Assembly (NCBI GenBank): GCA_022570795.1
Contig: JAKUDP010000010.1
Location: forward strand, 1,674,001-1,738,000
DNA: 64,000 nucleotides
Direction: 5' to 3'
Origin: Sphaerulina vaccinii
Taxonomy: Eukaryota > Ascomycota > Dothideomycetes > Mycosphaerellales > Mycosphaerellaceae
Shown: in pieces, positions 32,509 to 43,930 of the stretch
How positions within the stretch are numbered: the stretch's first letter is position 1
How the letters are laid out: every line of letters begins with the position of its first letter
Notes under the pieces: generated by a model
Told to the model about the DNA's origin: nothing
What the model saw: the letters and a program-made list of their open reading frames with translations, nothing else
Database searches by the model: none
Made by a program: the position numbers and the translations under genes

Positions 32509-33564
32509 ATGTCGAACAACACAAATGCAGACATTTGGCTTGCTGGTGCCTTTGCCGCATTCACCGTCGATCTCATCGTATACCCATTAGACACAATCAA
32601 GACAAGACTCCAATCTCCCGACTACATCAAGCTCTATCGCAATGGCAGCAACACGGCCTTCACTCCGGCATTCTATCGTGGTCTATACCAGGGCATCGGC
32701 TCGGTGATCATTGCTACACTGCCCTCCTCTGGCGCGTTCTTCACGACTTATGAGGGCATCAAATCCATTCTGGGCGAAGCCAATCACAAATGCCATGTTC
32801 CTGTACCACTCGTGCACGCAGCCGCCTCGGGAGCTGCAGAGCTGGTCTCTTGTGCAATCCTGACGCCCGCAGAGGTGATCAAGCAGAATGCTCAGATGGT
32901 CGATAACTCAAACAAAGACCGACCTCGTGTCAATGCAACACTGCAGACCTTACATCGCTTTCGGTCGAATCCCCTCGCGTTGTGGCGAGGTTATGCAGCA
33001 CTGGCTGGCCGCAATCTACCATTCACTGCCATGCAGTTTCCAATGTTCGAACAGATCAAAACTATGATACGCCGCTATCGAGATGATCGTGGCATCAGGA
33101 CGAATACGCTTCTCGAAAGTGGCATCATCACAGCTGTGAGTGCAGGTACGGGAGGAAGTATAGCTGCCGTGATCACCACTCCGGTTGATGTCGTGAAGAC
33201 GAGACTCATGCTATCGGCGATTGATGGCCAGGATACAGGCTCGGCAAGTACTCCGCGCGAAAGTGTCAAGCAGGCGAAAGATGCACTGGTTGATGCTACT
33301 GGAAAGACCATCGAAGCCGCAAAGCAGAATTCCTTACAAGACTGGAAGAAGGCGATCAAGCCGGGAAGGAAGTCCAGTTTGACAGTCGCACGGGACGTGA
33401 TTCAACAAGAAGGCGTGAAGGGCTTGTTTCGCGGAGGGGCTTTGCGTGGTGTGTGGACCATGATAGGCAGCGGTCTCTACCTCGGCGTCTACGAAAGTGG
33501 ACGAATATATCTAGCTCAAAGAAGGGGCGATGATGTTGATGCTGAAGAGTATGCTCGACAATAG
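32509..33564 (+). CDS. mitochondrial carrier protein, probably S-adenosylmethionine type
   Basis: A single exon of about 351 residues with three carrier repeats. Each repeat is marked by a Px[DE]xx[KR] signature: YPLDTIKTRLQ, TPAEVIKQNAQM and TPVDVVKTRLM. Six membrane helices are expected in the inner mitochondrial membrane. The first repeat (GAFAAFTVDLIVYPLD, then FYRGLYQGIGSVIIATLP) and the second (SGAAELVSCAILTPAEVIK) resemble the Pet8/SLC25A26 S-adenosylmethionine carrier. The third repeat contains a hydrophilic insert of about 60 residues between the signature and the RGGALRG helix end. The start MSNNTNADIWLAG is preferred to an ATG at 32470 because repeat one starts directly after it. 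Substrate assignment is inference. Confidence 0.8.
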   Translation: MSNNTNADIWLAGAFAAFTVDLIVYPLDTIKTRLQSPDYIKLYRNGSNTAFTPAFYRGLYQGIGSVIIATLPSSGAFFTTYEGIKSILGEANHKCHVPVPLVHAAASGAAELVSCAILTPAEVIKQNAQMVDNSNKDRPRVNATLQTLHRFRSNPLALWRGYAALAGRNLPFTAMQFPMFEQIKTMIRRYRDDRGIRTNTLLESGIITAVSAGTGGSIAAVITTPVDVVKTRLMLSAIDGQDTGSASTPRESVKQAKDALVDATGKTIEAAKQNSLQDWKKAIKPGRKSSLTVARDVIQQEGVKGLFRGGALRGVWTMIGSGLYLGVYESGRIYLAQRRGDDVDAEEYARQ

Positions 33565-33817
33565 AGAATAGACAATACGATACATCTACAGAGAGTCAAA
33601 TACAGGTACGATGCTCAGACAACAGCACATAATCCGAAGAAGTACAGGATTAAGTGATTCTCATATTGGTCTAGTAATCTATCTACAAACAATCGTGTCT
33701 GCGTGTGGTATATTATCCATATCATGTACAACGCCATCGAAATGCGACACCCTTCTTGCGCCATGCCCATTACTGCGAGTCGATGATAATTATAATGTCT
33801 CGTGCAAGTCGTCAAGC

Positions 33818-36800
33818 TCATTCATTACTGCTGCTGTCCCTGCTCGAAGGTCGTCTTTCACCCTCTTGAGAGTGGCTTCCCGAGACTTGGGAGCCTTTCT
33901 TCTGCGTGAAGCTCCTCCGCATACTCTGCCCCCAGGCACTATCTTGGAATATCTCGGAGACAGCACTGTTGGCACGACTTCGTGAGTTGTCAGCAGTTCT
34001 TAAGCCGGGACTTCCAGGCGGAGAGTGCGAGTCTGGTCCTCGAGCGCCTTCCATAGCTGCAGCAAAGTGCCAGTCAGGCTGAATGCTACTACTACTGGCT
34101 GTCGGCCTGTGTTGTGGTCTTAGTTGCGGACTGAGGTGGAATTCCTCGCGGATCGGCGAAGAAGTGGGCGTCAGTTGGATAGATGTGCTTCGCTGCCTTT
34201 GTGCCATACCTCCAAGCTGCATGCCACCACTGTTGGCACTGTTGGCACGCGACCGCGCACCACTCTCGTGCTTAAGGCCACCAGCCGAACCAGGTCTCAT
34301 ACCAAACACGGCTGAAGTATCGTCTGGCTCATGGTCCACAGGCGTGATACTGAGTGCCGGTACATCAACCTTTCTGACTTGCGGCACATTCTGCTCTGTC
34401 TCGTCTTGGACGAGAATCTCTGGCACTCCGAAAGAGGGAATTGCGGTCATTCGTGCGTCCTTCTTGGCATCGATCTTTCTTCTGAACTTGCGAGACCAGT
34501 ACAACGTGTCAAAGAAGCCCACCACGATATTGCGGTTAACAGCCTCCTCGACACGCTGTAGCCGTGCCCTACGCCGAAGGAACTCTTCGAGCTTCAGACT
34601 CTTGCTGTCGCTGATGACCTTGTAATGTGCCAGGATCATGAGCAGTGTGTTGAACGCAATGCCTTTATCCGGATCTGCCGACACCAACACCTCTTCGTAG
34701 AACGTGTTCATTCTTCTCCTCCGATTTCGGATTTCTTGCACAGGTAACTCTGCAAGCCTTCGGCTTAGCTTTGCGATGTCAATCTTGACATCCTTGTGCG
34801 ACGACTCCCCATCGAGGGGCAGTTGTGAGGCTCGTCCAGGACCAAGACGGCAATCTGCTATCAGCTGCTTTACTGTGAAGTCGCCATCGTATATGCGCAT
34901 TTCGAATATTCCCGAAAGCTCGCCGAGAAAGCGAGGAAATTGCTCCTTCGTGATGAATCCGCTGCCGTTAGGATCGTGCTCTGCCCAAGCCTGCTTGAAT
35001 CGCCGGATCTCTTCGCGACTGATGATCGATAATCCTGTACTCCGCTGATACACATATGAGAAGCTCTCATAGATCAGAGAAATGAACAGGTTGACAAAGA
35101 TGTACATGCTGATGATGTTCCAGGAGATAAAGAGGGCGTATGCCCATTGCTTGCTACCGCAATCCGTCTCGTAGTACTCACCTGCGAGCGTGCAATACGG
35201 TGGCTCAATGTTTGCAAAATCCATCATGATTTGATTCCAGCCCTCTCCTACGCTCATACGAAACAGCAGTATAAGAGCTTTGGGCACTGTCCGGAAATTG
35301 ATGTTGTCGGTCTCGTTCGCGCCGAAGCGAGTCAGCCCGAACGTCTGGGTGAACGCAATCGCATACACGAGAAAGAGCACGAACCACGTAGCCAGAAGGT
35401 TGGCAATGGCACTGAAGCTTGCAGCAGCAGTTTTGAACAACTGGTCCAGCTGATTGTTCCGTGGGATAAGAAGCAAAGCCACTGCCACCAGACACAACTT
35501 ATGAATCTGCGAGTAGATGTTGCTGTGCAGATCGCGATATACCAGAATCGCAGTGGCGAACGCTGCGGATACTACCACCAATGAGTACATATCCCAAGCA
35601 CTCTTGCGAAATCTTGTCCACGAAAGTCCCATCAGGCGTACAAAGATGTTGGCAATGTAGAATAGCGTGAAGACGAAGAAGACAAGCAGTCGAGTCACGG
35701 TCCAGGCCCAAGGTTCGGGATACCATTCCATGCAAAGCAGGATGAGGTGGGCGACAAGGATACCAGTGATAGTGCGCTGCCAGCCGCCTTTCTTGGTGAC
35801 AGCCTGTCGATAGCACCACTCCTGCCAGCTCTGACGCTGTCTCTGTCGGTTGGGACGCTTCGAAGGAGCGACTTGTCGCAGCAGTTTTCTAAGCTCAAGC
35901 CACGATCGCTGCTCCGCCGTCAAGAAAGCTACACCTGTCTGCTCGGTGTAATTGCGCATGAAGACCGAGACAAACAAGGTGAGCACGAAGACGGCACCAA
36001 GCAAGTTGAATAGGACAAAATAGACTGCGTTTCCCTGTTGCGAGAACCACGCCGGCTGTGTGAACACTCCTGTAATCGACTGAGCGCTCCACATGAGGTC
36101 GACCCAGCCTTCCTGCGACACGACTTGAAAGAGAATGAACAGTGCATCGCCAAAGGAGTCGAAGTCGTAGACAAAGTTGACTGGAGCCACCCTTCGGGGC
36201 ATGAGCATATCGTAGCCGATAGGTGAGAAGACCGACTCTCCCACACAGTCAGTCAAATTATGGACATCGTATTGCTGCCAGTCGTTGCACCAGGTCATCT
36301 TGCCAGCGAATAGGTTGAGTCCATAGATAGCAAAAGGAATGAGCAAGCTGAGCGAAACGAACGCTGCACTCAAGACTTTCCAGCCACCCAACACAATCAC
36401 AGAGTGGAAAGTGTCCCGAGCACTGTCGCTTACATTCAGCAGACGGAGAGCTCTGAGAGCCTTGAATGCACCGACTGCGCGCGATCCGCTGCCAGGGTCG
36501 TATAGAGATGTGAACACGTTGATCCAGAGCGTTAAGAGCACCACTCCATCAATGAAACCCCAAGAACTGCGGAAGTAGGCATTGGGGCTCCAAAGAGCAC
36601 CATCAGCGATGACTTTGATGACGGCTTCCACTGTAAAGAGGGTGGCGAACCCGATATCAGTCCAGATGAACCAGTTGTATCTGTCACTGATGCCAGGATA
36701 TTTCTTGAAGTACTCCAATTGATACAATGGTGTTGTGACACATGCCAGGAGCACCATGCCAATGATTGCAGCATAAATGAATGCCGAGAAGGAGTACCAG

Positions 36801-39800
36801 ATGGTAGGGTTTGGCTGCACTCCTTGTATACGCTGGCCACGACCGGGACCAACAATCCGCATGCAGAACTTGCGGATCGGATTCTCGGGCCTGAACATAT
36901 AAAGCGTGGTATTGTAGTTCGGGTGCTGTCGCAAGTACTCACGCTGCGAGATCTTGCGCTGCTCGGCCGCAGCGACCACTTCTTCGGCTAACTGACGAGG
37001 GTTGAGCTCTTCGTGAGGCTTCGTCAACTGCAGTCGTGAATAGAATGGGTTTGGTTGCCTGTTCCAGACGTGCTTGTTCAGCCATTCTTGGAACCTAGTA
37101 GCCCAGCCAGATGGCTGCTTGATGAGATTGAGCGTCGAGGCAGATGTCAACCCAGCAGTTGGAGCGCGTCGCAAGTCTGCATCTTCCTGCTGGATTTCAT
37201 CCAGAAAGTCCTTCACGACAGCGTCCTTCAACAACATCTCAGTGGCTGCTGATCCGAAGTCTAGAGGGTCCTGCCGTTTGACCTGACCGAATTTGAATAT
37301 GGTGGCTAGAGACAGAGTTCCTCCGCTGTCGCCGCCGAGCTCCTTGCGCTGCAGGAACATTCTCACTTGCTGCATTCGTTTCTGATCTTCTGAAACATCA
37401 AAGTTCTCTTGGATGACAGCAATGAACATGTTCAGAACGACAAAGTTGGCCAGGCAGAACCAGATGATGAAGAATAGTGTCGCGATCCACGCTGTTCCAT
37501 ATTGCTTATTGAACCGCGCCACGTTATACATGACCGTAGTCCAATTCTCGGAGGACAGCACCTGGTACATGCCCAGAAAGGAGTTGAAAATCGTTGCAAA
37601 GGTCACCTGTACATAATTTCCTTGTCCGTCCAGTATCGGTAGTGTTCCACGAAACAGCTGAGATGCGAAGATAGCCGCCAGAAACGTAAGCAAGAACACA
37701 AACAAGATCAGGTTGAGCACACCAGAAACGTGACGGAGCACGAGTAGTATAAGGTCGCGTGTGAGTTGCACAGCCAGAACCACTCGATATATGCGCAAGA
37801 TTTGAAAGACGGTAAGCCACGCATACGGATCACCAGAGTGCTTGATAGGCGGCAGCTGGATCAGCCCAGTCATGATGGCCAGGAACAGATCGAACCAATT
37901 CCGACGATGGTGGCGAAAGTCTCTCCAGTCCGAGGCGAAGCGGAAGATGATCTCGAACACTAGGAGTATCGTGACAATGAGCTCGGTGTTGCTGATCAGG
38001 TGCTTGGTGAACTTGCCCATCGTATCGGTCCGTAAGCTTTGTACGATCAGATCGAACACAATGACAACGATCCAGAACCAGTAGGTCTTCGCGTAGGCTC
38101 GTTTGATGCCTGCTATATGTGCTTTGCCATTATTTCGGGGGGCCGGAAATGTCTCTTCGTCTTCAGCGATTTCTTCGGCGGGATCCACGGCGTTCATGAA
38201 TGCACTAGTTTTGCTTTCTTCTCGAATGACCTGAAAAGAGGACGTGATGACTGCGATCAACAGCGAGATAAGCCAGAATGTCAAGAAGATGATACCAAAT
38301 GCGAAGAATAGGGCTGCTGCGAGGTAGTCCGAATCGGTCAGAAAGTACATGATATCCGTGAACGTGTTCGAAGTCATGATGACAAACACCAATTCCGCAG
38401 AGTTGGCAATATTGTCGAAACTGATAGTGCCGTTATAAGGGTTCCCGCCCTCAACGCAGAAGGACCCTACCGGACATAGATAGCCTTTGTGATCGGTAGT
38501 TCCCGCCGTGCCATCTGCTTTGAGCCATGGCATGGCAGTGCCATTGTCTGCAAGCCAGCCGCCACAGAACTGAAAATTGCCTGCGGGCGGCGGTTGGTCT
38601 TGCGTATTGTTGCCTTGATCGCTGGGCGGATATGCAAGGCTGCCATCGAACACGCACGTTCGGCGTAGGCTTGACTTGAAGCTCTGGACACCAACAATGG
38701 AAAACAGCAGCCAAAAGAATCCTATCAAGAAGGCAACGTTTAACAAGATGGGCATAGCTCTCTTCAGGCTACGGAGAATGACTGAAGTTCCACTGGTGAT
38801 GCCGAGAAGTCGGAGGATGCGCAGACAGCTCATCATGCGGAAGACGTAGATGTGGTATTGATGCTCCACGCCTGCTGAGCCCAGCACGAAACTGATCCAG
38901 AAAGACAGCACAGCCACAAAATCTAGACGATTGAAGGAATGCCGCAAGAAGGCTCGATGAGCTAGACGCAACTTTTGCGCCTGCCTTGAGCCTCCTGGCA
39001 CATCATCAAAGTTCTGGGTGGTGAAGGATCGCAAGAGTGAGTCAGGCGCAGGTGCATGATGCAGATCCAAGGTGTTGGATCGAAATCCAGACTTCGAAGG
39101 GCTTCTGTGAAGCGCAAACATGGCATCGGCTTTCATCTTGAGCGCTCTTCTGACACCAACACTGCGGTCGATAGTGCTATACTCCACGGGGTTGAAGATG
39201 AAGCCAGAGACTACAACCTTGATGAGGATCTCGATTGTGTAGACAATGAATATGCCAAACAGTAGCCAGTCTGTCCAGTTGGTGCCCCAATTTGCGGGAC
39301 GAAGGTCCGTGTATGCATTGGGTGCAGCATCCACAGCGAGAATGATAGTCTGGACTACAATCAAGACAAGGATGAGTGGTTCCACGAAAGGATGCACCAG
39401 AAAGTCCAGCAGCCAGCGCCGTACTCTGCTTTGAGGCGAGAAGAGCCCTAGAGACTTGCCTCTCAATGGATTACGCTCGATGCGAGGTAGATCAGGCAGT
39501 TCGGGCTCAACGATTGAGGAAGGAGCCTTCTCGGTAGAGGGTGATCTGGGTGGTGCGCTGCCATCGAAGGCACCATCATGGGGTCTGCTCGCATCGTGGC
39601 TAGCACGAGTTTGGATTATAGACTTCGCTCGAGGTACAGCCCGATCGCGCTCAAGCAACTCGGCTTCGTTGCTGAGATTGACAACCCGCTGCGACATCTT
39701 GCGCAGCATGGTCCCGGTTCGTGCTAGAGAGGACTCCATGCTCGGCGAGAGCGACGTCGACGATGGTTTGCGGTCAGGACCAGATGATCGCGAGCCCAGC

Positions 39801-40639
39801 TCTGCAGTTGCCAGGTCATCTCCTAATCGTGTACTGCTGCGGGACCGACTGCCGCGCGAGTTCGGCGAGAAACGAACACTGAGGCCGCCTATGCTCAATG
39901 CGGAAGCAGCTCGTCGCCGAGTCTGTTTGGGAGTGCTATGTGCATCGCTCGGAGACGGCTGCAACGATGCAGGGTCAGTCAGAGGCAGAGTGTCATCGTT
40001 ATCATCTGCAGCACCAGGAGATAGAAAGGTGCCTCCATCGTCGAGCTCAATAGGTACCATGTTCTCCATGCTGCTGTCCAAGCTCGTGGTGCGTAATTGA
40101 GGCAGAGAATCGATTGTCGCTCTTGACGCCCGCTGTGGTAGTCGCGTCACATGGCGGTGGTGGTCATTGTGATCCTCACTGTCCGAGTCGGAGTCGCTTG
40201 AGTCCTGGACACGCGGTGTGAAGGACAACCCCGCGAACCCAATGGCTGACTGGAATGCACCACGATCCGCGATAGGTGACATCGCCTCGTCGTCGTCAGG
40301 CCCACGAACGCGCTCATGCTCGCCCGACGGTGTTGTCACGAACGCGACAGGTGTCACGGGCGCAGGTTGCTCGCCACGCTGCACTGGAGTGTACTGCACA
40401 TTGCTCCTGCCTCCATTGCTGTTTCCAGGGTGGCCGTTGCCCCGCCGCGTGAACAATCGATCGCTGAGAGTCCTTCGATGGGATTCTTCTCGCGCCAGAC
40501 CACCAGCACGTCCTGAGCGCCCAACGCCTCCCCCATCATCGACTGCTCCGTACCCATCACGTCGGTCGAGGTCCTGTAGCGGAATGGCATTGTTGGTCGA
40601 CTGGTTCCTGCGGTGTCGTGCATCACCTGGGACGTCCAT
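33818..40639 (-). CDS. cch1: voltage-gated calcium channel alpha-1-like subunit Cch1
   Basis: A single exon encoding 2273 residues. After ~400 Ser/Arg-rich cytosolic residues there are four six-helix ion-channel repeats, starting near residue 408 (DFLVHPFVEPLILVLIVVQ). The pore segments read IMTSNTFTD (about 757), LSSENWTT (about 1030), VSQEGWVD (about 1509) and MSVGEGWNQ (about 1798). The filter is therefore N/E/E/E rather than the animal E/E/E/E. An EF-hand-like loop DPNGSGFITKEQF lies near 1885, and the tail is Ser/Arg-rich. Cch1 with Mid1 forms the fungal high-affinity Ca2+ uptake system in the plasma membrane, used under store depletion, pheromone or ER stress. Length matches other filamentous fungi. 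Divergent from a phospholipase B gene 1.2 kb away. Confidence 0.93.
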   Translation of the reverse strand: MDVPGDARHRRNQSTNNAIPLQDLDRRDGYGAVDDGGGVGRSGRAGGLAREESHRRTLSDRLFTRRGNGHPGNSNGGRSNVQYTPVQRGEQPAPVTPVAFVTTPSGEHERVRGPDDDEAMSPIADRGAFQSAIGFAGLSFTPRVQDSSDSDSDSEDHNDHHRHVTRLPQRASRATIDSLPQLRTTSLDSSMENMVPIELDDGGTFLSPGAADDNDDTLPLTDPASLQPSPSDAHSTPKQTRRRAASALSIGGLSVRFSPNSRGSRSRSSTRLGDDLATAELGSRSSGPDRKPSSTSLSPSMESSLARTGTMLRKMSQRVVNLSNEAELLERDRAVPRAKSIIQTRASHDASRPHDGAFDGSAPPRSPSTEKAPSSIVEPELPDLPRIERNPLRGKSLGLFSPQSRVRRWLLDFLVHPFVEPLILVLIVVQTIILAVDAAPNAYTDLRPANWGTNWTDWLLFGIFIVYTIEILIKVVVSGFIFNPVEYSTIDRSVGVRRALKMKADAMFALHRSPSKSGFRSNTLDLHHAPAPDSLLRSFTTQNFDDVPGGSRQAQKLRLAHRAFLRHSFNRLDFVAVLSFWISFVLGSAGVEHQYHIYVFRMMSCLRILRLLGITSGTSVILRSLKRAMPILLNVAFLIGFFWLLFSIVGVQSFKSSLRRTCVFDGSLAYPPSDQGNNTQDQPPPAGNFQFCGGWLADNGTAMPWLKADGTAGTTDHKGYLCPVGSFCVEGGNPYNGTISFDNIANSAELVFVIMTSNTFTDIMYFLTDSDYLAAALFFAFGIIFLTFWLISLLIAVITSSFQVIREESKTSAFMNAVDPAEEIAEDEETFPAPRNNGKAHIAGIKRAYAKTYWFWIVVIVFDLIVQSLRTDTMGKFTKHLISNTELIVTILLVFEIIFRFASDWRDFRHHRRNWFDLFLAIMTGLIQLPPIKHSGDPYAWLTVFQILRIYRVVLAVQLTRDLILLVLRHVSGVLNLILFVFLLTFLAAIFASQLFRGTLPILDGQGNYVQVTFATIFNSFLGMYQVLSSENWTTVMYNVARFNKQYGTAWIATLFFIIWFCLANFVVLNMFIAVIQENFDVSEDQKRMQQVRMFLQRKELGGDSGGTLSLATIFKFGQVKRQDPLDFGSAATEMLLKDAVVKDFLDEIQQEDADLRRAPTAGLTSASTLNLIKQPSGWATRFQEWLNKHVWNRQPNPFYSRLQLTKPHEELNPRQLAEEVVAAAEQRKISQREYLRQHPNYNTTLYMFRPENPIRKFCMRIVGPGRGQRIQGVQPNPTIWYSFSAFIYAAIIGMVLLACVTTPLYQLEYFKKYPGISDRYNWFIWTDIGFATLFTVEAVIKVIADGALWSPNAYFRSSWGFIDGVVLLTLWINVFTSLYDPGSGSRAVGAFKALRALRLLNVSDSARDTFHSVIVLGGWKVLSAAFVSLSLLIPFAIYGLNLFAGKMTWCNDWQQYDVHNLTDCVGESVFSPIGYDMLMPRRVAPVNFVYDFDSFGDALFILFQVVSQEGWVDLMWSAQSITGVFTQPAWFSQQGNAVYFVLFNLLGAVFVLTLFVSVFMRNYTEQTGVAFLTAEQRSWLELRKLLRQVAPSKRPNRQRQRQSWQEWCYRQAVTKKGGWQRTITGILVAHLILLCMEWYPEPWAWTVTRLLVFFVFTLFYIANIFVRLMGLSWTRFRKSAWDMYSLVVVSAAFATAILVYRDLHSNIYSQIHKLCLVAVALLLIPRNNQLDQLFKTAAASFSAIANLLATWFVLFLVYAIAFTQTFGLTRFGANETDNINFRTVPKALILLFRMSVGEGWNQIMMDFANIEPPYCTLAGEYYETDCGSKQWAYALFISWNIISMYIFVNLFISLIYESFSYVYQRSTGLSIISREEIRRFKQAWAEHDPNGSGFITKEQFPRFLGELSGIFEMRIYDGDFTVKQLIADCRLGPGRASQLPLDGESSHKDVKIDIAKLSRRLAELPVQEIRNRRRRMNTFYEEVLVSADPDKGIAFNTLLMILAHYKVISDSKSLKLEEFLRRRARLQRVEEAVNRNIVVGFFDTLYWSRKFRRKIDAKKDARMTAIPSFGVPEILVQDETEQNVPQVRKVDVPALSITPVDHEPDDTSAVFGMRPGSAGGLKHESGARSRANSANSGGMQLGGMAQRQRSTSIQLTPTSSPIREEFHLSPQLRPQHRPTASSSSIQPDWHFAAAMEGARGPDSHSPPGSPGLRTADNSRSRANSAVSEIFQDSAWGQSMRRSFTQKKGSQVSGSHSQEGERRPSSRDSSSNE

Positions 40640-41866
40640 GGACTCAATCTGACCGACTACTCGTGGCGAGTCTGACCGTCTCCGCCGTTGACCGTCATCA
40701 GAGCTGCAACAGTGCTCTTATTCGTGGGCGTTTTTCGTGGTGTTCGACTCTGAGTTCAGCTAAGGCGTGAGGTCGCCGCGAGACTGTTATGTCGCTGGAG
40801 TATGGATCGAGACTGTCTGGAGATGGACTTTGCACTGCGACGAATGGACGAAGGTGTGGTATGGGCGGTTGTGTGTGTGTGTGTCGATGTTGCTCAGTGT
40901 TCATGTTGTTTCGTTGCACTTTCGCGAATGGATAAGTTGCTGCATGGTTCAGGGTCTACTAGTACGCAACCTTAAAGCCGCTACCGTAGATATCCCGAAG
41001 AGCCTCATCAAGATCAAGTTCCAGCCACCTGCACGAGCAAGAGCACATTTCGTATGAGCTCTACTGCTTACCACGGTCTATGGAGACTCACTTCGACTTG
41101 ATACCATCATGCTGCTACTGTCTCGAGATCCCATCAAATCTTAGAAACCAGGTTGACTTTGGTAATCGCTAGATGGATGTACAGCTGAGGCTGGCGCATC
41201 AGGCATGACTAGGCATTTCTTCAGCATTACAAACGCGGATCTCACATCTTGCCGGTCAACTCGCAATCAGCTCATCGGTTCTCGCTCAACCACTCATCGG
41301 TTCCTGATCAACGTCTTGCATTCTTATGCAGAAGAATATTCGGACTGCGCCACGCTGTCTGTCGAATGCTCATATCAGCAAGGCTGACAAGCCAAGCGTG
41401 TCACGTCACGTCACGGCAGCGAGAGAACGATGTTCCGTGGTTCCGAGCGGCGAGATGCAAGCCTTGCGCATTCGTCTCCACTCTTCTGCCCAGCCACCCT
41501 GCTCGTTCAGGAACGAAGCTGCAACATGAGCGCAGAACGGCCAGCAAACCCGCCCGCCACAATCCTCTTCGTATGAGAAGTTTCCGCTTTGCGAGCACAC
41601 TGCCTCATACTGCTCCTCGGGCTGATATGTCAACACTACCTTTTTATAGGTCTGTGCCACGAAACAGAGTCAAGTAAGGTCCACTCCTTCGTCATTTCCG
41701 CCCAAGAGTCCAAGACTTCCTTCCACAGCCTCCGACAAGAATTTCGTATTGAGATACGCCGACCGTTTGGTATTTGTGCACTTACTTATACTGCTGCACG
41801 CCCGCATCAACATGTGCTAGATCTTGTTTCCCATTGTTTGTCTTGACTATTTTCCTATTCTTCAGC
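40640..41866. promoter_or_regulatory. long divergent upstream region, CCH1 / phospholipase B
   Basis: About 1.23 kb without a credible gene. It contains a (GT)7 microsatellite at 40871-40884 and a tandem TCACG tract (41400-41415), which could serve as CRE-like half-sites. Nothing else is supported. Confidence 0.4.
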
Positions 41867-43930
41867 ATGAGACAATCAACAGTATGGCTAGCAGCGAGCG
41901 TGCTAGGCGGAGCATCAGGTACGCACGCGACCTCCTCCCAGGACCAAGGAGCTTGAACTGACGGCGCCACAGCCACTCCAGTAGAACTAACAGATAATCA
42001 AGCGGCTGCTCTCGAAGCTGCTGTGCTACTAGGACGCGCAGCGCCGGCGAACCAGCCTCATGGCTATACACCACAGACCGTCGATTGTCCCAGCACGACC
42101 CCCGCGATACGAGCGGCAGGCGAATTATCCCCAGAAGAGACGCAATGGCTGGAGGTCAGGAGGAATGCGACAGTAGAGCCCATGAGGACGCTGCTGGCTC
42201 GCTTGAACATAACTGGTCTTGATACGAATCAATACATCAATGATCATCAAAACAATGCATCAGCTTTGCCCAACATTGGCATTGCAGCGTCTGGAGGTGG
42301 CTACAGAGCCATGCTGAACTCCGCTGGTATTGTTCAGGCATTTGATAGCAGGACACCGGGATCTACGGGTGCTGGACAACTGGGTGGACTCCTTCAAGCC
42401 TCGACATATATCGCTGGTCTATCTGGAGGCAGCTGGATGGTCTCAACTCTGTATGCGAATAACTACACATCCATCGATGCCATCATATCGCAAGATACCA
42501 CGGCAGACAACTCTCTCTGGCAACTAGGCAGCTCAATTTTTGAAGGGCCAGAGTCTAGGGGAATCCAATTGTTGAATTCTGTAGGCTACTACGCCGCACT
42601 GCAGAATGCGGTGTCCGGAAAGTCGGATGCAGGCTTCAACACCACAATCACAGACTACTGGGGCCGTGCTTTGAGTTATCAGATTATCAATGCTACGGAC
42701 GGTGGCCCAGACTACACGTGGTCTTCAATCGCCGAACAGGACTGGTTCACACAAGGCACGGCACCACTTCCACTGATTGTGACGGATAGCCGCAATCCAG
42801 GCGAAACTATCATCTCGACCAACTCTACAGTGTTCACGATCACACCCTGGGAAATTGGGTCAGACGACCCAACGCTATATGCACACGCTCCATTGAAGTA
42901 TGTCGGAACGAACTTCACAAATGGCGCGCCAAGAAACAACGAACAATGTGTCGTAGGATTCGACAATGTTGGCTACGTCTTCGGCACGAGCTCATCTCTC
43001 TTCAATGCAATCCTGGCAACTGTCAATGGAACCCAAACCACGGGCTTCTTGAACACCGCCCTCCAGGATGCAGTGGAAGCAATTCTCATCGCACTTGGAC
43101 AGGATGAGGAGGATATTGCGGACTGGGTCAACCCATTCTTCGGGTACAACAATGAGACCAACTTCAATTCGATGGACGATACCCTCACGCTCGTCGACGG
43201 CGGACTTGATGGCCAGAACATTCCACTCCACCCACTGATCCAGCCAGATCGCAACGTGGATGTCATTTTCGCCATCGATTCGTCTGCAGACACGAACGGT
43301 ACAGCTAATGGCACTTGGCCAACTCCAGAGTCTGGCGCGAACTGGCCGGATGGAACTTCGATCTTGACTACTTACCAGCGTTCCCAGAGCGCCATTGGAA
43401 ATGGTACAGCATTCCCAGAGGTTCCTTCCCGCAACACACTCATCAATCTTGGTCTTGCCACGAAGCCTACGTTCTTCGGTTGTGACACCTCGAACTACAC
43501 GGATCAGATCCCACCGCTCGTGGTCTACATGCCAAATGGACCATATGTCTACTACTCGAACACTTCCACCTTTGGCAAATTGGACTACAATGACACAGAG
43601 CGTAACGCAATGGTTCTCAATGCCTACAACATGGCTACCCAAGGCAACGGAACTCTTTCCGGCTTCGAAGATTGGTCCACTTGTGTCGGCTGCGCTGTGT
43701 TGAGCAGATCGCTCGAAAGGACTGGCACGGATGTACCTGAAGTGTGCTCGCAGTGCTTTACAAAGTACTGCTGGGACGGGACTGTCGATGACAGCACTCC
43801 AGGTACATACAACCCGTCATTGAAGTTACCTAATGATGAAGTCAAGGTCACTAGTGGCGCGGACATAGTCATCGGTTCTATCAAGGCGGCGGTTTTGAGT
43901 GCTGTTTTAGCAGCTTTCGCAGTATTGTAG
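41867..43930 (+). CDS. lysophospholipase / phospholipase B, GPI-anchored
   Basis: Exon 1 (41867-41918) encodes a signal peptide (MRQSTVWLAASVLGGASA). A 54-bp intron (41919-41972) leads to exon 2 (41973-43930), giving about 669 residues. Fungal phospholipase B hydrolyses acyl chains from (lyso)phospholipids at the cell surface. Visible motifs are the glycine-rich oxyanion segment ASGGGYRAM near residue 123, the nucleophile in GLSGGSW (Ser168) and the aspartate motif LVDGGLDGQNIPLHPL. Many NxS/T sites and paired C-terminal cysteines fit a secreted glycoprotein. The extreme C-terminus is hydrophobic (IKAAVLSAVLAAFAVL) after a small-residue stretch (TSGAD), predicting a GPI anchor. Such enzymes contribute to nutrient release and, in pathogens, to host membrane damage. 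Confidence 0.92.

Noticed and set aside
39456..40652. Long plus-strand frames opposite the CCH1 N-terminus
   Set aside because: Antisense shadows of the Ser/Arg-rich N-terminal region; no independent motif.
41400..41415. Tandem TCACG words as a cAMP-response element
   Set aside because: Only half-sites are present and nothing ties them to a particular regulator; kept only as a note in the upstream region.
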